A stretch of 64,000 bases of DNA from the NCBI RefSeq assembly GCF_015706575.1, contig NW_024037048.1:16881512-16945511 (forward strand), read 5' to 3'. Below, piece after piece: positions 10,323 to 20,581 of this stretch. The position numbers and the translations under genes were made by a program. The notes under the pieces are model-generated. The model was given only the letters and a program-made list of their open reading frames with translations. It had not been told where the DNA came from and searched no databases. Positions within the stretch are counted from its first letter, which is position 1; every line of letters begins with the position of its first letter. This DNA is from Patiria miniata. Taxonomy: Eukaryota; Echinodermata; Asteroidea; Valvatida; Asterinidae.

Positions 10323-10464
10323 ATTGGTGGGTTGGGTAAGATCAAGACCAACACAATCATCAAGGAGCTCTCCAAACCCTGGATGCTGGATGAGGAAGCA
10401 GCCTGGAGACCAAAAGTTTCCTTGGAAGATCAGCAAGGAAGAAGTCACCATGCTCAAAGAGAAG
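10323..10464 (+). pseudogene. SLC12A: SLC12A-like fused exon (type i), copy A
   Basis: After an acceptor the exon encodes IGGLGKIKTNTII, which resembles the GLGRMKPNTLVLGFK segment of NKCC/NCC C-terminal domains. It then runs directly into KELSKPWMLDEEA, a partial duplicate of the downstream type-ii exon. From there the frame differs from the type-ii exon by extra bases, so the PWKISKEE segment is lost. All four copies in the window share the fusion and the shift. It therefore arose once, before duplication, and marks this as a pseudo-exon. Confidence 0.65.
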
Positions 10465-10870
10465 GTAGAATCAGGTAGTTGGTCAGTAGTGCAGAATGAT
10501 TCACATGTTAACTAATGCATGCAAAATAGAGAAAAAAAGTAAAAGTTTAACGACTATCATCCTACCCTATATTTTTAGGCTATAGAAATGTCAAACCCCC
10601 AAAACAGATTTTTACCTACCCTACCACACAGTTGTTTTTTATATCTAATAGAAAACACCACACTTTTTGTTCTTGGTTGGCCTTATTATTTTAATGTATG
10701 TTTCAGTGTCCAATTCATTTCATGGAGCCTTTCAGAGATCTCTCAGGTTATTCTGGATGGCTGCATGTCTAAGGAAACACATGCTTTATGTCAAAGGGAA
10801 ATAATGCTCTGTATAATTTTTGTTTGTGAAACCCCCCCCCCCACCCCCCCCCCCCCCCCCCCCCCCCCCC

Positions 10871-11111
10871 ACTTTGAAGGAGCAAATGGACAGGGAGAAG
10901 ATGAACATGGCCAACATGCTCAGCAAGTTCCGCATCAACTACTCGGACGTGAAGGTCATCCCGGACCTGAACATGAAGCCCAAGGACTGAGAGCCTGAGA
11001 CGGTTCAAGGAGCTGTCCAAACCCTGGATGCTGGATGAGGAAGCAGGCGAGACCACGGAGAAGTTTCCTTGGAAGATCAGCAAGGAAGAATTCACTACGC
11101 TCAACGAGAAG
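10871..11111 (+). pseudogene. SLC12A: SLC12A-like exon (type ii), copy A, 5' truncated
   Basis: This encodes KEQMDREKMNMANMLSKFRI, then NYSDVKVIPDLNMKPK, and after an interruption RFKELSKPWMLDEEAGETTE followed by KFPWKISKEEFTTLNEK. That is the C-terminal cytosolic region of NKCC/NCC cotransporters (family pattern [23 protein letters not shown] ... PWRITDNELE). The 5' part present in copy B (GLTLLIPHLISMKSNWEKC) is replaced by an extended C run. A stop follows KPKD. The donor AAG|GTAGAA is kept. Confidence 0.75.
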
Positions 11112-11584
11112 GTAGAATCTCCTCCTTGCGCTCAAGCACCCCCCCCCCCCTCCACAGAGAAAACTATAAACAAGGGCCTTTTGGGCACCATCAGGGCTTA
11201 TAAATGCTGGTTCCAAATACACGATAACCAGCAATCAGCATGAGTGAACCAGTGAAGTGTCCCTCATTCCGGCTTCTGATTGTTCGATTATAAAGCGCCC
11301 TCTTTTGTCCATGCATGGAGACAATACACTTAAAGCTTTCCCAGTGTCCACTTTACGCTAAGTCCCTGGTTTTTGTGATTTTAAGTCCAGTCTTGCAACA
11401 TCTATTAATTGGGTCCAACCTTTGACATTCTGGAGGCTGATTTTCAATAATGAGATTGATCACTTTCAATCCATTTTTCCGTACAACTCTCAGTTCATTT
11501 GATTTGCCAAGTGCATGGAACTCGACTTTATTAAACATCAATAAATCACGACATTTTTTCGCCTGAAATTTTTTTTTCTTTCAG
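11112..11584. other. Intron between SLC12A-like exons ii and iii (copy A)
   Basis: A C run sits just after the donor and a conserved segment contains ATAAAGCGCCCTCTTTTGTC. It matches 51469-51936 in copy B. In two of the copy-B units the same position (before GTCCCTGGTTTTTGTG) is occupied by a GCGGCCGC palindrome element. Copy A preserves the empty site. Confidence 0.6.
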
Positions 11585-11652
11585 ACCAACAGACAGATGC
11601 GGATCCGTGAATTGCTTCTCCAACGTTCCCAGGAGGCTCAGCTCATTGTCAT
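11585..11652 (+). pseudogene. SLC12A: SLC12A-like exon iii, copy A
   Basis: The acceptor TTTCAG and donor CAT|GTAAGT bracket a 68-bp exon encoding TNRQMRIRELLLQRSQEAQL then IV and the first two bases of Met. It matches the NKCC family pattern TYRQIRLNELLKEHSSTANL. Phase joins exactly to the next exon (AT|G AGT CTA CCT). The exon itself is open and conserved; it is called a pseudogene because its upstream partners are broken. Confidence 0.7.
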
Positions 11653-11812
11653 GTAAGTACAAACCGGCGATAATGGCCACTATCGGACAATTAACCTATC
11701 ACGGTGGAATTGCATCAACGCAGCTTGTAAAATATTGTCTAAACATGATATACAAATGGACGCAGAACGCCAAAATCTGAGACAAACAAAAGTTAACGTA
11801 CAAAATTCCATG

Positions 11813-11975
11813 AGCCGTTTCGCGGATACCGCCATCTTTGAAATGGGGGGGGGGGGCATTACATTGAAAGGTCATGCCATCATTCTCAGCTACAGTTGCA
11901 TGATGAGACGTATTTTCATTGTAATACCCCCCCCCAAAAAAAAAATTCAAAGATGGCGGTATCAGCGAAATGGCT
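11813..11975. mobile_element. Short inverted-repeat MITE in SLC12A-like intron (copy A)
   Basis: Ends read AGCCGTTTCGCGGATACCGC ... and the complement of TGGCGGTATCAGCGAAATGGCT, about 30 bp each. Inside lie a G run and a C run that themselves pair. Also in copy B at 52164-52339, so it is older than the duplication. About 160 bp, non-coding. Confidence 0.55.
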
Positions 11976-12383
11976 TATAGAGTTGTCTAAGGGGCGTGGT
12001 TAACTCGCAAACGGCGGTAGGTCAATGGGTGGCACTTTTCATGGCGACACAATTGCTGACGTTTACACGAAATACCAAAAATTCTTTAAAAGCCGCTGGC
12101 AAAACAAGAAACTTTTTAAACAAAACTAAGGACACTTGTGTAAAAACTAAAAAGTTTCTTGTGTAAAAAGGGCACTCTATACAAAATAATCGGGGGGGGG
12201 GGTGTTAACCACTGGAGCAAAAAATGGGGGCGGAGTGAGCAATAAATCTAACAGTGCTTGTGACCCAGTCTGACTGAGCTACTGTGGTCACCTGATCAAA
12301 AGTGGTGATCTGATTGGCCAATGTGCACTGTTGATTGACGTGCAGGAAGGGTCCATTAAAACCTTTTCTTTGATTTCTTGCAG

Positions 12384-12713
12384 GAGTCTACCTATTCCCA
12401 GGAAGCGTACTTGTTCAGCTTACATGTACATGTGCTGGCTGGAGACATTATCCAAGGATATGCTGTCAGCAGGGATGCCAAATATGGCATCCAAATAAAA
12501 GTCAATACAAAGAAATTCACTTGAAATGATAAAGTGACAAAGGACAGTTCCAACCAGTTGAAAGACCCTCCTCACTTGAATGGAATTTGTGCTTTGTTTT
12601 TATTGATTTCGTTGAGATTGTTTCTTTACCATCTAACGGGCTCACACTTTCACTGATGTTTTCAAAGTGAGTTTCTTGAATGCAATCAAGTAATACTGAT
12701 TAAGAACAATAAA
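12384..12713 (+). pseudogene. SLC12A: SLC12A-like terminal exon with poly(A) signal, copy A
   Basis: After acceptor TTCTTGCAG the frame gives (M)SLPIPRKRTCSAYMYMCWLE then TLSKDMLSAGMPNMASK and stop at 12496-12498. This is the NKCC/NCC terminus (family pattern [27 protein letters not shown]). The usual last 15 residues (LLVRGNHQSVLTFYS-like) are replaced by an unrelated tail. AATAAA at 12708-12713 probably serves as the cleavage signal. Copy A stops one residue before Tyr of copy B. Confidence 0.7.
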
Positions 12714-13930
12714 AGTCTTCAAATAATTTGGAGTCTTTTAATCAAGAAACACTTGTCACACTTTTACGGGCTTTAAAAACAACTCCACTTTTTTCATTAC
12801 TGTGGGCACGTTTCTGTTTCAACTGATATTAATTAAAATCATGTTGCTGTTTTTTTCATAACGAAGCCAATCGAAAAAAAGAGAGTAAGTCAACAATGGT
12901 GGTGCTTTTGGTAATCCTCAGAATGAGGTTTTATGCATACTGTTTTCACAGCCAGTCAATTGTTACTTTTACATAATTCTCACATGTTGTAACATTTAAA
13001 ATAATGCAATCATTTAATAAAAACCAGTGTGTTCTAATTGCTGTGAAAAGCATTAGAATATTTCAAACAATTGTTAATCCAAATGCCAAGCTTAAAGTCT
13101 ATAAGAAAATCAGATTTAATCACTCGAGACTTTTTTGGTGACATGAAATAAAAATTGATACATGCATGGGATTGATTTAATTGACATTATCTGTGCTGGG
13201 CATACAGGGAACATAAGGCGAAGAAAATAACATGTTACAGTAAACGCCCTAAAATTATCCACGTATGTAGCAAAATATTTTGTTTGTTTGTATGTCTTTT
13301 ATACCTTGTTTGCTTTAGGATACAGTTATTGTGTTTAATTAATCTGTTTTAAATACCCAATACTACAAACAAGTTGCATTTATTTTCGGGGAAAAAACAC
13401 GTTATTTTATATGTTGACCAAATGTGGCAATAAAAAAAATGGCGGTCAGAAACATGGCCTAAAAAATCCAGGTTGGTCGATATAACACCATAAACACATT
13501 TTTTTTTAGTTGTTAACATATTTGGATACATGGTGGCACTGCTTTATTGCAAACCTTTTGTTTCAAAAAAAAAAAGATGACCCAGCTTGCTTTAAAAAAA
13601 AAATATTCCATCAAAATACTTCTCGATAGGCCTACAATGGATACAATGAAAAAAAAAATCGTTGTCAACAAACTTAACGCACACTTTTCACTATATCTCA
13701 ATACTTATGCATAAAGCTAAATATTTTGTTTTGCAGAAAGTCAAAAAAATTGCAAATCCATTGTTGTATACAGATCGGCGCATGCGCAATGCAAAAACCT
13801 TAATAATAATATTTTGTGACATTGTTATTGAACAATATTTGTTTTAATTCATTAGTTATTGTTTCGGCAAAATGGAAAGCGATTAAACAAATCAGCAACA
13901 CGATGCTCGTGTATCTTTATGTGTTGGATT
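12714..13930. other. Convergent intergenic region (copy A)
   Basis: This lies between the 3' ends of the plus-strand SLC12A-like exons and the minus-strand C1q gene. It is AT-rich with many A/T homopolymers and matches 53080-54295 in copy B. No conserved frame, RNA gene or transposon terminus was recognised. Confidence 0.6.
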
Positions 13931-13932
13931 TG

Positions 13933-13938
13933 TGTTTA
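13933..13938 (-). promoter_or_regulatory. Poly(A) signal overlapping the C1q stop codon (copy A)
   Basis: The last codons read CCC GAA TAA A, so AATAAA spans the stop codon TAA. The same arrangement is found in copy B. If used, the 3' UTR would be only about 10-30 nt. No better signal is seen in the next few hundred bases. Confidence 0.5.
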
Positions 13939-14658
13939 TTCGGGGTAAAGGAGGAAGCCACTGAATGAGGTGTAGTGATAGGAATCACTATACGCCTTAC
14001 CGTACATTGTGAGATACATCGTATCTCCACGCTGCAGAACCACCACCGCGCTCCCAGACACCTGCTCATAGTGACTTGAACCATTGCTATCGCCAGCGAC
14101 AACCACGCCGCCGTTCTTCCGGAGATAAACGCCCAGCTCGCTGTTGGAAGAATATTTGTTCACAGAAAACATGAACACGTAGGTGCCCGGCACACCACAC
14201 GTGAACGTGCCTGTCCCGAGATTGAAGCTGGTACCCGGCAGAAGCGTCTCGGTCGCCTGGAAGGGCAAACGGGTGGAGTAACTCCTAGAGGTACCCGAGC
14301 TGCTCGTCCTCACCACGGTGAATGCTACCCGCTGGTTGGAGTCGTCTGGTGCCTCCCCTGGCTCACCCTTTTGACCTTTGACACCAGTTTCCCCTGTTGG
14401 CCCCACAAAACCTCTTGGTCCCATCTTGCCCGGCAGGCCCCTGCCGTCGTCACCCGGCTCTCCTTTTTGACCTGCATCACCCTTTGACCCTTGTAAAATT
14501 CCTACAATTGCAGCTGTTTCCTGGCAGCACGTTTGGCCCGCCCGAGAGGCAGGACCATCACCGTCCGAGGCAACCGGCCCAGTAACGGAAGCTCGGAGGT
14601 TGACGGAGTTACCCAGAAGGAGGGCGATTGAAAGAACGGTTGCCAGGAAGATCTTCAT
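13936..14658 (-). CDS. Secreted collagen-C1q domain protein, copy A (240 aa)
   Basis: Single coding exon. Residues 1-22 form a signal peptide ([18 protein letters not shown]). Cys44-Cys45 precede a collagen stretch at about 57-102 of some 15 Gly-X-Y triplets with one short interruption (GRG near 72). Residues 110-240 form a C1q domain with family landmarks: [46 protein letters not shown] and terminal [10 protein letters not shown]. Such proteins are secreted and trimerise; in invertebrates many act as lectin-like recognition molecules, though the ligand here is unknown. The start is supported by the signal peptide and an acceptor-like TTCTGTACAG just upstream, implying upstream leader exons. 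The stop is embedded in AATAAA (13933-13938). The paralogue at 54319 has a longer collagen stretch. Confidence 0.93.
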   Translation of the reverse strand: MKIFLATVLSIALLLGNSVNLRASVTGPVASDGDGPASRAGQTCCQETAAIVGILQGSKGDAGQKGEPGDDGRGLPGKMGPRGFVGPTGETGVKGQKGEPGEAPDDSNQRVAFTVVRTSSSGTSRSYSTRLPFQATETLLPGTSFNLGTGTFTCGVPGTYVFMFSVNKYSSNSELGVYLRKNGGVVVAGDSNGSSHYEQVSGSAVVVLQRGDTMYLTMYGKAYSDSYHYTSFSGFLLYPE

Positions 14659-15085
14659 TCTGTACAGAATAACAATGATTAAACTGAAACAAATCAGGTG
14701 AGAATTTTTTTCAATAAAATAGTTTTTAAAATAGGAAAGAGTAGAGAAAAATATTGAGGTTTGATAAAAAGGAGAACGAGTCTAAAATTCATGACAATCC
14801 GCCGTCGGATTTGAAGAAAAAAAACCCCAAAAACATGAGATTGGAGGAATTATTGTTCGAAGAATGTTTTCTTTGTTATATAACAGTGGCGTATGAGGGG
14901 TCAAGGAGCTAACATTTCGCCCGTCAATAAGAGTTAGGAAAGGTCACCAAAATGCATTCCGATAGGGCGAAGCGTTCCGGAGCTGTAGTAGTATTTTTTT
15001 TGGAGGGGGGGGGGGGGGAGACGGATTACATCTTGCCCCTTCCCCGGTCCTGATAGAATCATTAATTAAACCTCACCACACCCAC

Positions 15086-15145
15086 CTCGATGGTTCGTTC
15101 TTGAAGATCAGGTCCAAGAAGAGATCACAAGGAATTCAGTGTTGG
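15086..15145 (-). other. C1q leader mini-exon C (copy A)
   Basis: On the minus strand TTTTTTTCAG precedes and GTGGGTG follows a 60-bp exon ending CAAGAACGAACCATCGAG. It resembles the mini-exon at 16299-16360 (TTCAAGAACGTTACATCGAG) in its 3' half. It contains a stop in the frame that would extend the alignment, and the signal peptide starts in the next exon. It is read as an untranslated leader exon. The copy-B counterpart is 55583-55642. Confidence 0.5.
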
Positions 15146-16298
15146 CTGAAAAAAACATACAAACGAAGACTGGTTAAGTTTACACTTTAGTCAGGAATAC
15201 TATTTTATTATCAATTAAGATAAATGAGTGAGATTTTTTTCTCATTGGGATACATTGCCACTCAAAAGCAGGATACTCACCAAGTTATTACGGTCAAGTA
15301 ATTAAAATAATAGGTTTTCTCGGCCGAATTTGTCAAGAAATACTACGTGTTTTTAATGTCGCATTGTTCAATTTCTCTCGAATTGGCTGATTCTTGAAAT
15401 TAGCTTTCAATTTGTTTAAATGTTATTATTGAAACTTTTTTTCCAATCATTTTAAAGGCATGTATCTATTTTTGAGACACTATTGTAACTCGGTCAAAAG
15501 TTTGTTGGCATTCTAAGCTTTTGCTGCACTTGTCCAGGCAAATTTACTTTTAACTCCAGTTCACTATGAGTTTTAAAGCAGAAATGAACTTTTTCATTCA
15601 CTATGAAATATTATAGGGTTTCCCGCCCAATTTCATACTTTGCTAATAATAATAATAAAACATTTTAAATCAAAATCGCATAAAACATGCAGACCTTTTC
15701 ACACCCGGTTGAACTTTAATAGCTAACCGCGACCTTTTGCAATGTAATGAACAGTCTCTCTTATTGGACGAAAAGTTGCGAAATTGGACGGGAAAACCTA
15801 TATGTTATGATTCCCGAAGTTGATAAACAATCACAAACGAATTACAAAGTGATCAACGATCAAGAAAGAATTAGGACAACGGTTGCGAACACAATTCCGA
15901 TTTAAAAAAATAAATAAAAGAAGACAAATTCCAAAGAATCTGATTACACAGCAACTAAATATTGGTGTGATCAATATTTGTTTTCATCTTTAGTTCTCCT
16001 TTTTTGACAAACTGATGTACGTGCATAAAAAAATGTAAAGGAAATTTCAGCATATTTCCGCTATAAGTTCGAGGCACCCTGATGAGTTTAACGAGGAATT
16101 TGCAAAGACTGCAGGCCAAAATGTCTGGCACAGTTCTACGGTGGGTGTTATAGGGAGGGAATATCACTCGAGCGATGTTTTCTGTTAAAATTTTGACCAA
16201 AAGATGGATAAATATGGAGAAAAATTACAGTCTCCCACCCAAATCACTGCTCTGTTCTGATGATTGAGTGAGGAAAATGCCAAATAACAGACACTCAC
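15146..16298. other. Leader intron (copy A)
   Basis: AT-rich and collinear with 55643-57483 except that copy B has a 690-bp insertion at about 56219-56908. It contains no recognised gene or RNA. Confidence 0.5.
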
Positions 16299-16360
16299 CT
16301 CGATGTAACGTTCTTGAATTCTATCACGAAGGGAATCCTCAACACTCAGCAGATTGCGAG
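16299..16360 (-). other. C1q leader mini-exon B (copy A)
   Basis: Minus-strand acceptor TTATTTCCAG and donor GAG|GTGAGTG bracket a 62-bp exon that could read RNLLSVEDSLRDRIQERYIE. The same exon in copy B (57484-57545) is almost identical. Exons at 22788-22848 and 62613-62673 are related (SVEECF.RIQELCL). Repeated, equally sized exons with intact splice sites upstream of a signal-peptide exon suggest a set of duplicated leader exons, possibly alternatively used. Confidence 0.55.
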
Positions 16361-17040
16361 CTGGAAATAATACCAACGAAAATGAGTCATTGAAAATCCG
16401 CTGGGAGATATCTTGGGGGCTGTTGGGGGAGGCATAGCTGAATTTCACAAGTAAAACACCCCCAGATCAAAATCTCTGTCGGGCGAAATGTGATCTGGAT
16501 TGATTGTAGCGGAATGCGTCCTGCATGCAACGGCCCCGAACAGACCCACGCACAAGCAACAATATTCATGTCTTCTTTGAAGGATTTAATATTTTCGAAT
16601 CAAACACAGTAACTACCAAAACAAATGCCCAGATTTTCTGAGAGAAATCTGTATGCAAAAACAATTTAAGGCCACGTAGGATCATTTGCAATTGCCCGGA
16701 AAAGTACATTTAATGGCAGAAACCTTGCAATGCTGAGAGTGAAGATAAGACTGGTATCAAATACCCGATGAAAGTATTTCGCCTGATATATCGGTTAAAA
16801 ACTTTGCAGGTGTTTTTAAAATTAAAAAAAATAGTTAAGGTGTTTTAAAGCACGGAATCAAGTAACTAGATCCAACAAAATAGTGCATACGTTTTCTCTG
16901 CTTTTTTCTCAATGATAGTATCCACTGAGCTGAAACTTCAACAGTTTAGTTGCGACCTTCTTAAGTTTTTAAGCCATTTTGTTGCTTCTCACGAAAAAAA
17001 AAATTAAAAAGCAAATAATCCTATGTTTTCTTTTTTAAAT
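16361..17040. other. Leader intron stretch (copy A)
   Basis: AT-rich, matching 57546-58240 in copy B. Nothing recognisable. Confidence 0.5.
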
Positions 17041-18110
17041 TGCTTTCATTTGAAATTGTAGGCATCACAATGAACATACATTTTCTGCATTATCAAGGAC
17101 AATCGATCTCATACCAAGGAAGTAGTGGCGGAAATCAGGTGGGCACCGCAGTCAAGGTACGGTCGTTACAAAAAATAATTATGTTCCGGATTGGAAATCC
17201 GCGCACCGGTTTGACTACTAGCATCATCCCCCATTTGTTTGTTAACCGAATAATGTCCCATAATTGTTTTCATGATTTTCTGTGTACCAACTGACCAAAC
17301 ACTTTCAAAGTATTCAGCAAATACTACTATCGCCATTTCAAGAAAATATTCAACGGAATCTAAGTGGCATGCTGAGTGGAACCCTGCATGCAAACAGAGC
17401 TTGTTCTTCATATTTTAAGACGAACAGCGGACAAGGCGGATCCGGGGGGGGGGGGGACCATGCCCCCCCCCCCCCCCCGCCCCGCCAATTTTTTTTTTGT
17501 TTTTAAGTGACGTCGCAATGAAGGCAGGCACTGGGTACACTACCATCTTTTCGAAACAAAAAATGGTTCAAGTGGTCAGAAATTTCCTCAGATTGCCATA
17601 GAGCATTAAGAATTACAAAAAATTCGGTGCCCATGATTAAGCGGGCCCTGAATCCCACGCCGTAATTTTTTTGACCCACTTTCCGGGGACCAATTTTTTT
17701 TTTTTGGGGGGGGGCTACCCCCCAAAAAATTGTGTTCTGGATCCGCCCTTGACAGGGAACAGAAGGGACGAATAATGTGCACAGACATCAACGCTGTACA
17801 TGATTGCTACAAATGAATCCAACTAGATAAAGCAATTTGAGCATCATCACGATCCGGTCCGTTTGTATTTGCACCCTGTATATATTCAGTGATACGTTCA
17901 TCCTGAAATGCTTGAATGTTTGATGATCAAACCGGAATGGCGCACTGTGAACTCTAGCGAAATGACACAGTTTAACAACAAAGTTCAAAGGGTACTGAGT
18001 ATCCACATAAATGATAACACAAAATAAGACAGGCATGTTTGAGTTGTCCGGATTTCCTGATAAACGTTCTTCCGTGACCAACTTCTCCATAACTCTTCAT
18101 CCTGAATTAG
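17041..18110. repeat. Intronic module, first unit (copy A)
   Basis: This shares a chain of segments with 18750-19560, 23040-23400, 58215-58915, 58990-59820 and 63460-64000. The segments are AATCACAATGA..., AATCGATCTCATACCAAGGA, GCGCACCGGTTTG, GCATGCTGAGTGGAACCCT and TAAACGTTCTTCCGTGACCA. Units are diverged by indels, so the module was amplified inside the leader intron before the large duplication. No confirmed exon or frame. Confidence 0.6.
17432..17751. mobile_element. GGATCCGCC-ended MITE (copy A)
   Basis: The ends are CAAGGCGGATCCGGGG ... GGATCCGCCCTTG. The G and C runs just inside the ends also pair. Flanks ACAGCGGA and ACAGGGAA could be a mutated 8-bp target duplication, which would suggest hAT. 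It interrupts the intronic module (compare 19140-19180, which lacks it). A shorter version lies at 58607-58876. Confidence 0.5.
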
Positions 18111-18379
18111 TTTGAGTGATTGCCGGAATACAATGTGAGTGCATCGCATCAGGATTTCATGTTTAAAAATTAAAATGATAAATTTAACAGGACAAAACGA
18201 GGCAGAAAATAAGGGGGTGGTTGATCATACCTATATATGTTTAGGTTAAAGAGTCGAACATTCGCAAGATTGTTTTCTTTAAACCAAAATGGTAACGCAG
18301 TAATTTTTTACCTGAACTATTACAAGTGCGTGAATTATTTTGAATAAGTGCGAATCCCGATCAATTTCAACTATTCTGA

Positions 18380-19660
18380 ATCACAGCAGGGAACTTGATG
18401 TAATGAGCTCTTTAAAAAAAATGCTCCCAAAATTTGATTCAAAACCAGTCGAGTCTGAACAGCTTTGTTTTTGACACTGAATTATTTCGTGTTTGTGTAG
18501 TGTTATATCAGACAAGATATATCGTCTTAAAAAACTGAAGACGTTTTCGAAACAGTGTGCCGGTGGGCAGACTATTAACGTGTGATAGCAACGAAATTCA
18601 GTGACAAGAACCAAAAAAATAATCGCTTTAATTTATCTGTTTTGGTCAAATGTATAGCATCAACTAAGCTAAAAGTTCAAAAGTTAGTTGTGCTGCATCA
18701 TAAATAAGATTGTGAGCAATTGATCCTATGTTCCTCTAACTGGTTCAAGGTTGCTTGAACTTGTAGTTGTAGGAATCACAATGAGCCTGCAGTTTCTGCA
18801 TTTGTGGGGGAAATCGATCTCATACCAAGGAAGTAGGGGCGCAAACACTACAGCTGGACTACCGCAGTCAAGTTACAGTCGTTCAATAAAGATTTATTTT
18901 CCGGATAGGAAATCAGCGCACCGGTTTGGCGCTAGTAAGCCACCATCTGTTTGTCAACTGAAACTTGTCTCACAAAATATTTCAGATTTGTGAAAATCTG
19001 TACCAATCACAAAAAACTTTCGAAAAATAAGCCAAAAATCAATATGGCTGTTTGTCCAAATATCCAACAGAATCTCAGCGGCATGCTGAGTGGAACCCTA
19101 CATGCAAATACATGAGTGAATTCATCGAGAGCTTTTGCTTCATTCTCTTCAGGCGAACAGAAAGCCTGAGTAATTTGTACAAACATCAACTCTATAGATG
19201 ATTTCTACAAATTCACCCAGTTAAATAAAGCAATTTGAACTTGTATAAAACTGTGTGCATCATATCACGATCCGGTCCGTTTGTATTTGCGCCCTCTATA
19301 TTCATGACTCGTTCATCCTGCTGAATGTAACTTGATGATCAAAGCGCACTGTGAACTCTAGCGAAATGGCAAAGTTGAAAGGGTACTGCTTGAGCAATAA
19401 CACACAATAAGACAGGAATGTTGTTGATGTCCGGCTTTCCTGATAAACGTTCTTCCGTGACCAACTTCCCCATAACTGCTGATCCTGAATTAGTTTCAGT
19501 GATTGCCGGGAAACAATGTGAGTACATTGCACCACAGTTTCCGTGTTTTAAAATTAAATTGATAACATTAAAATGGCAAAATGAGGAAGAAAATAAGGGG
19601 TGGTTGATCATACTGATTTTATTGGTGAGGTTATTTATAAAGAATGGAGCTTTCGCAATA
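18380..19660. repeat. Intronic module, second unit (copy A)
   Basis: Unit of the repeat described at 17041-18110, including GGTTCAAGGTTGCTTGAACT and the AATCGATCTCATACCAAGGA core. It is nearly identical to 58920-59930 in copy B, and its left part is repeated again at 63300-63700. Antisense open frames in it are conserved only as far as the DNA is. Confidence 0.6.
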
Positions 19661-20029
19661 TGTCTTCTGTAAACCAAAGAAAGACATATTTTTTTAAAGT
19701 ATTAAAAGTGCGTGAATTTGTTTAAGCATTAATCACAATCAGTTGAAACTATTCTGAAATCAGCAGGGAACTTGATGTTTTAAACTCTTCAAAATACTGC
19801 AATCAGATATGACTAAAAAAGTCCTACTGATAGCCTTTGTTTTGACAATACAACTTTCCGTGAATGTACAGTGTGCTATCCATATAGTGACAAGATTTCA
19901 ACTTTTTCAAAAACTAAACCAGTCAGTATGTGAACAATAATTTAGTTTGAAGCGTGCGAAATGAAAGTAGAGGCGGAAATAATGTCAGACAGGAATTCCT
20001 CATTCCGAACAACAAAACCCTGATAATTA

Positions 20030-20520
20030 TATTTGGGTGATCGGGTACTACCCGATCATTGTTTGGAAATGTTAAGAAATGTCTTTCTTTCTTTCTTTCT
20101 TGTTTTTTTTTCTGACAATAATTATCTGCCACTTTTCTTCTGAACAGTACAGACTTCAAACCCTTAACAAACATCAACACTGACTCAGAGGTATACCTTT
20201 TTATACCCTGACGTCGTAATGACGTCATCAGGTATTTAATTACAAGCAATTTCACTGCAAAACCTCATAAACAAAATGAACAATCATGTTCACACTTTGA
20301 AATCTGATTGACTATAGATTGATAAACATTTTTGATATTCGAAGGTAAAGTCGTCTGACCTTTCCTTCCGGGGTTACTGGTAGGTCAAATTTAGGTGAAT
20401 TTAAAATGCAAAAAGAAGTTGCAGAAAGACGAAACCTGATATGAACATGAACCTTAGTGTGAAGATGTGGATATTTTAGTGACGTCGTCATGACGTCATC
20501 ATACATCAAATTACAAGCAT
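20030..20520. repeat. CRE-like TGACGTCATCA pairs and hairpin (copy A)
   Basis: TGATCGGGTA/TACCCGATCA forms a 10-bp stem with a one-base loop at about 20038. GACGTCGTAATGACGTCATC occurs at about 20210 and GACGTCGTCATGACGTCATC at about 20481, roughly 270 bp apart. Both pairs recur in copy B (about 60480 and 60755). They may be the ends of an old inverted-repeat element or CREB/ATF-like sites. Confidence 0.4.
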
Positions 20521-20581
20521 TTCAGATCAAAATTTGACACAATAGTTTGACAGGCGCGGATCCAGAGGGTGGGGAGGGGGC

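Larger units (their letters stand above)
2865..20580 (+). repeat. Segmental duplication, copy A (core)
   Basis: This block is collinear with 34978-60845, from TAATAGAGAGTCGG at the left to CGCGGATCCAGAGGGTGG at the right. It includes endophilin exons, a Penelope relic, SLC12A exons and the C1q gene. Homology resumes at 22660-23400 against 62480-63000 and beyond. Small indels and substitutions occur throughout, so the duplication is not recent. Private differences are an insertion at 7562-9410, the loss of endophilin exons 2-3, and a 2-kb satellite at the right end. Confidence 0.9.

Noticed and set aside
10958-11234. Antisense open frames over SLC12A exons
   Set aside because: Shadows of the sense exons; not conserved independently.
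15086-16360. Mini-exons as coding extensions of the C1q protein
   Set aside because: Mini-exon C has a stop in the matching frame and the signal peptide begins at the next exon.
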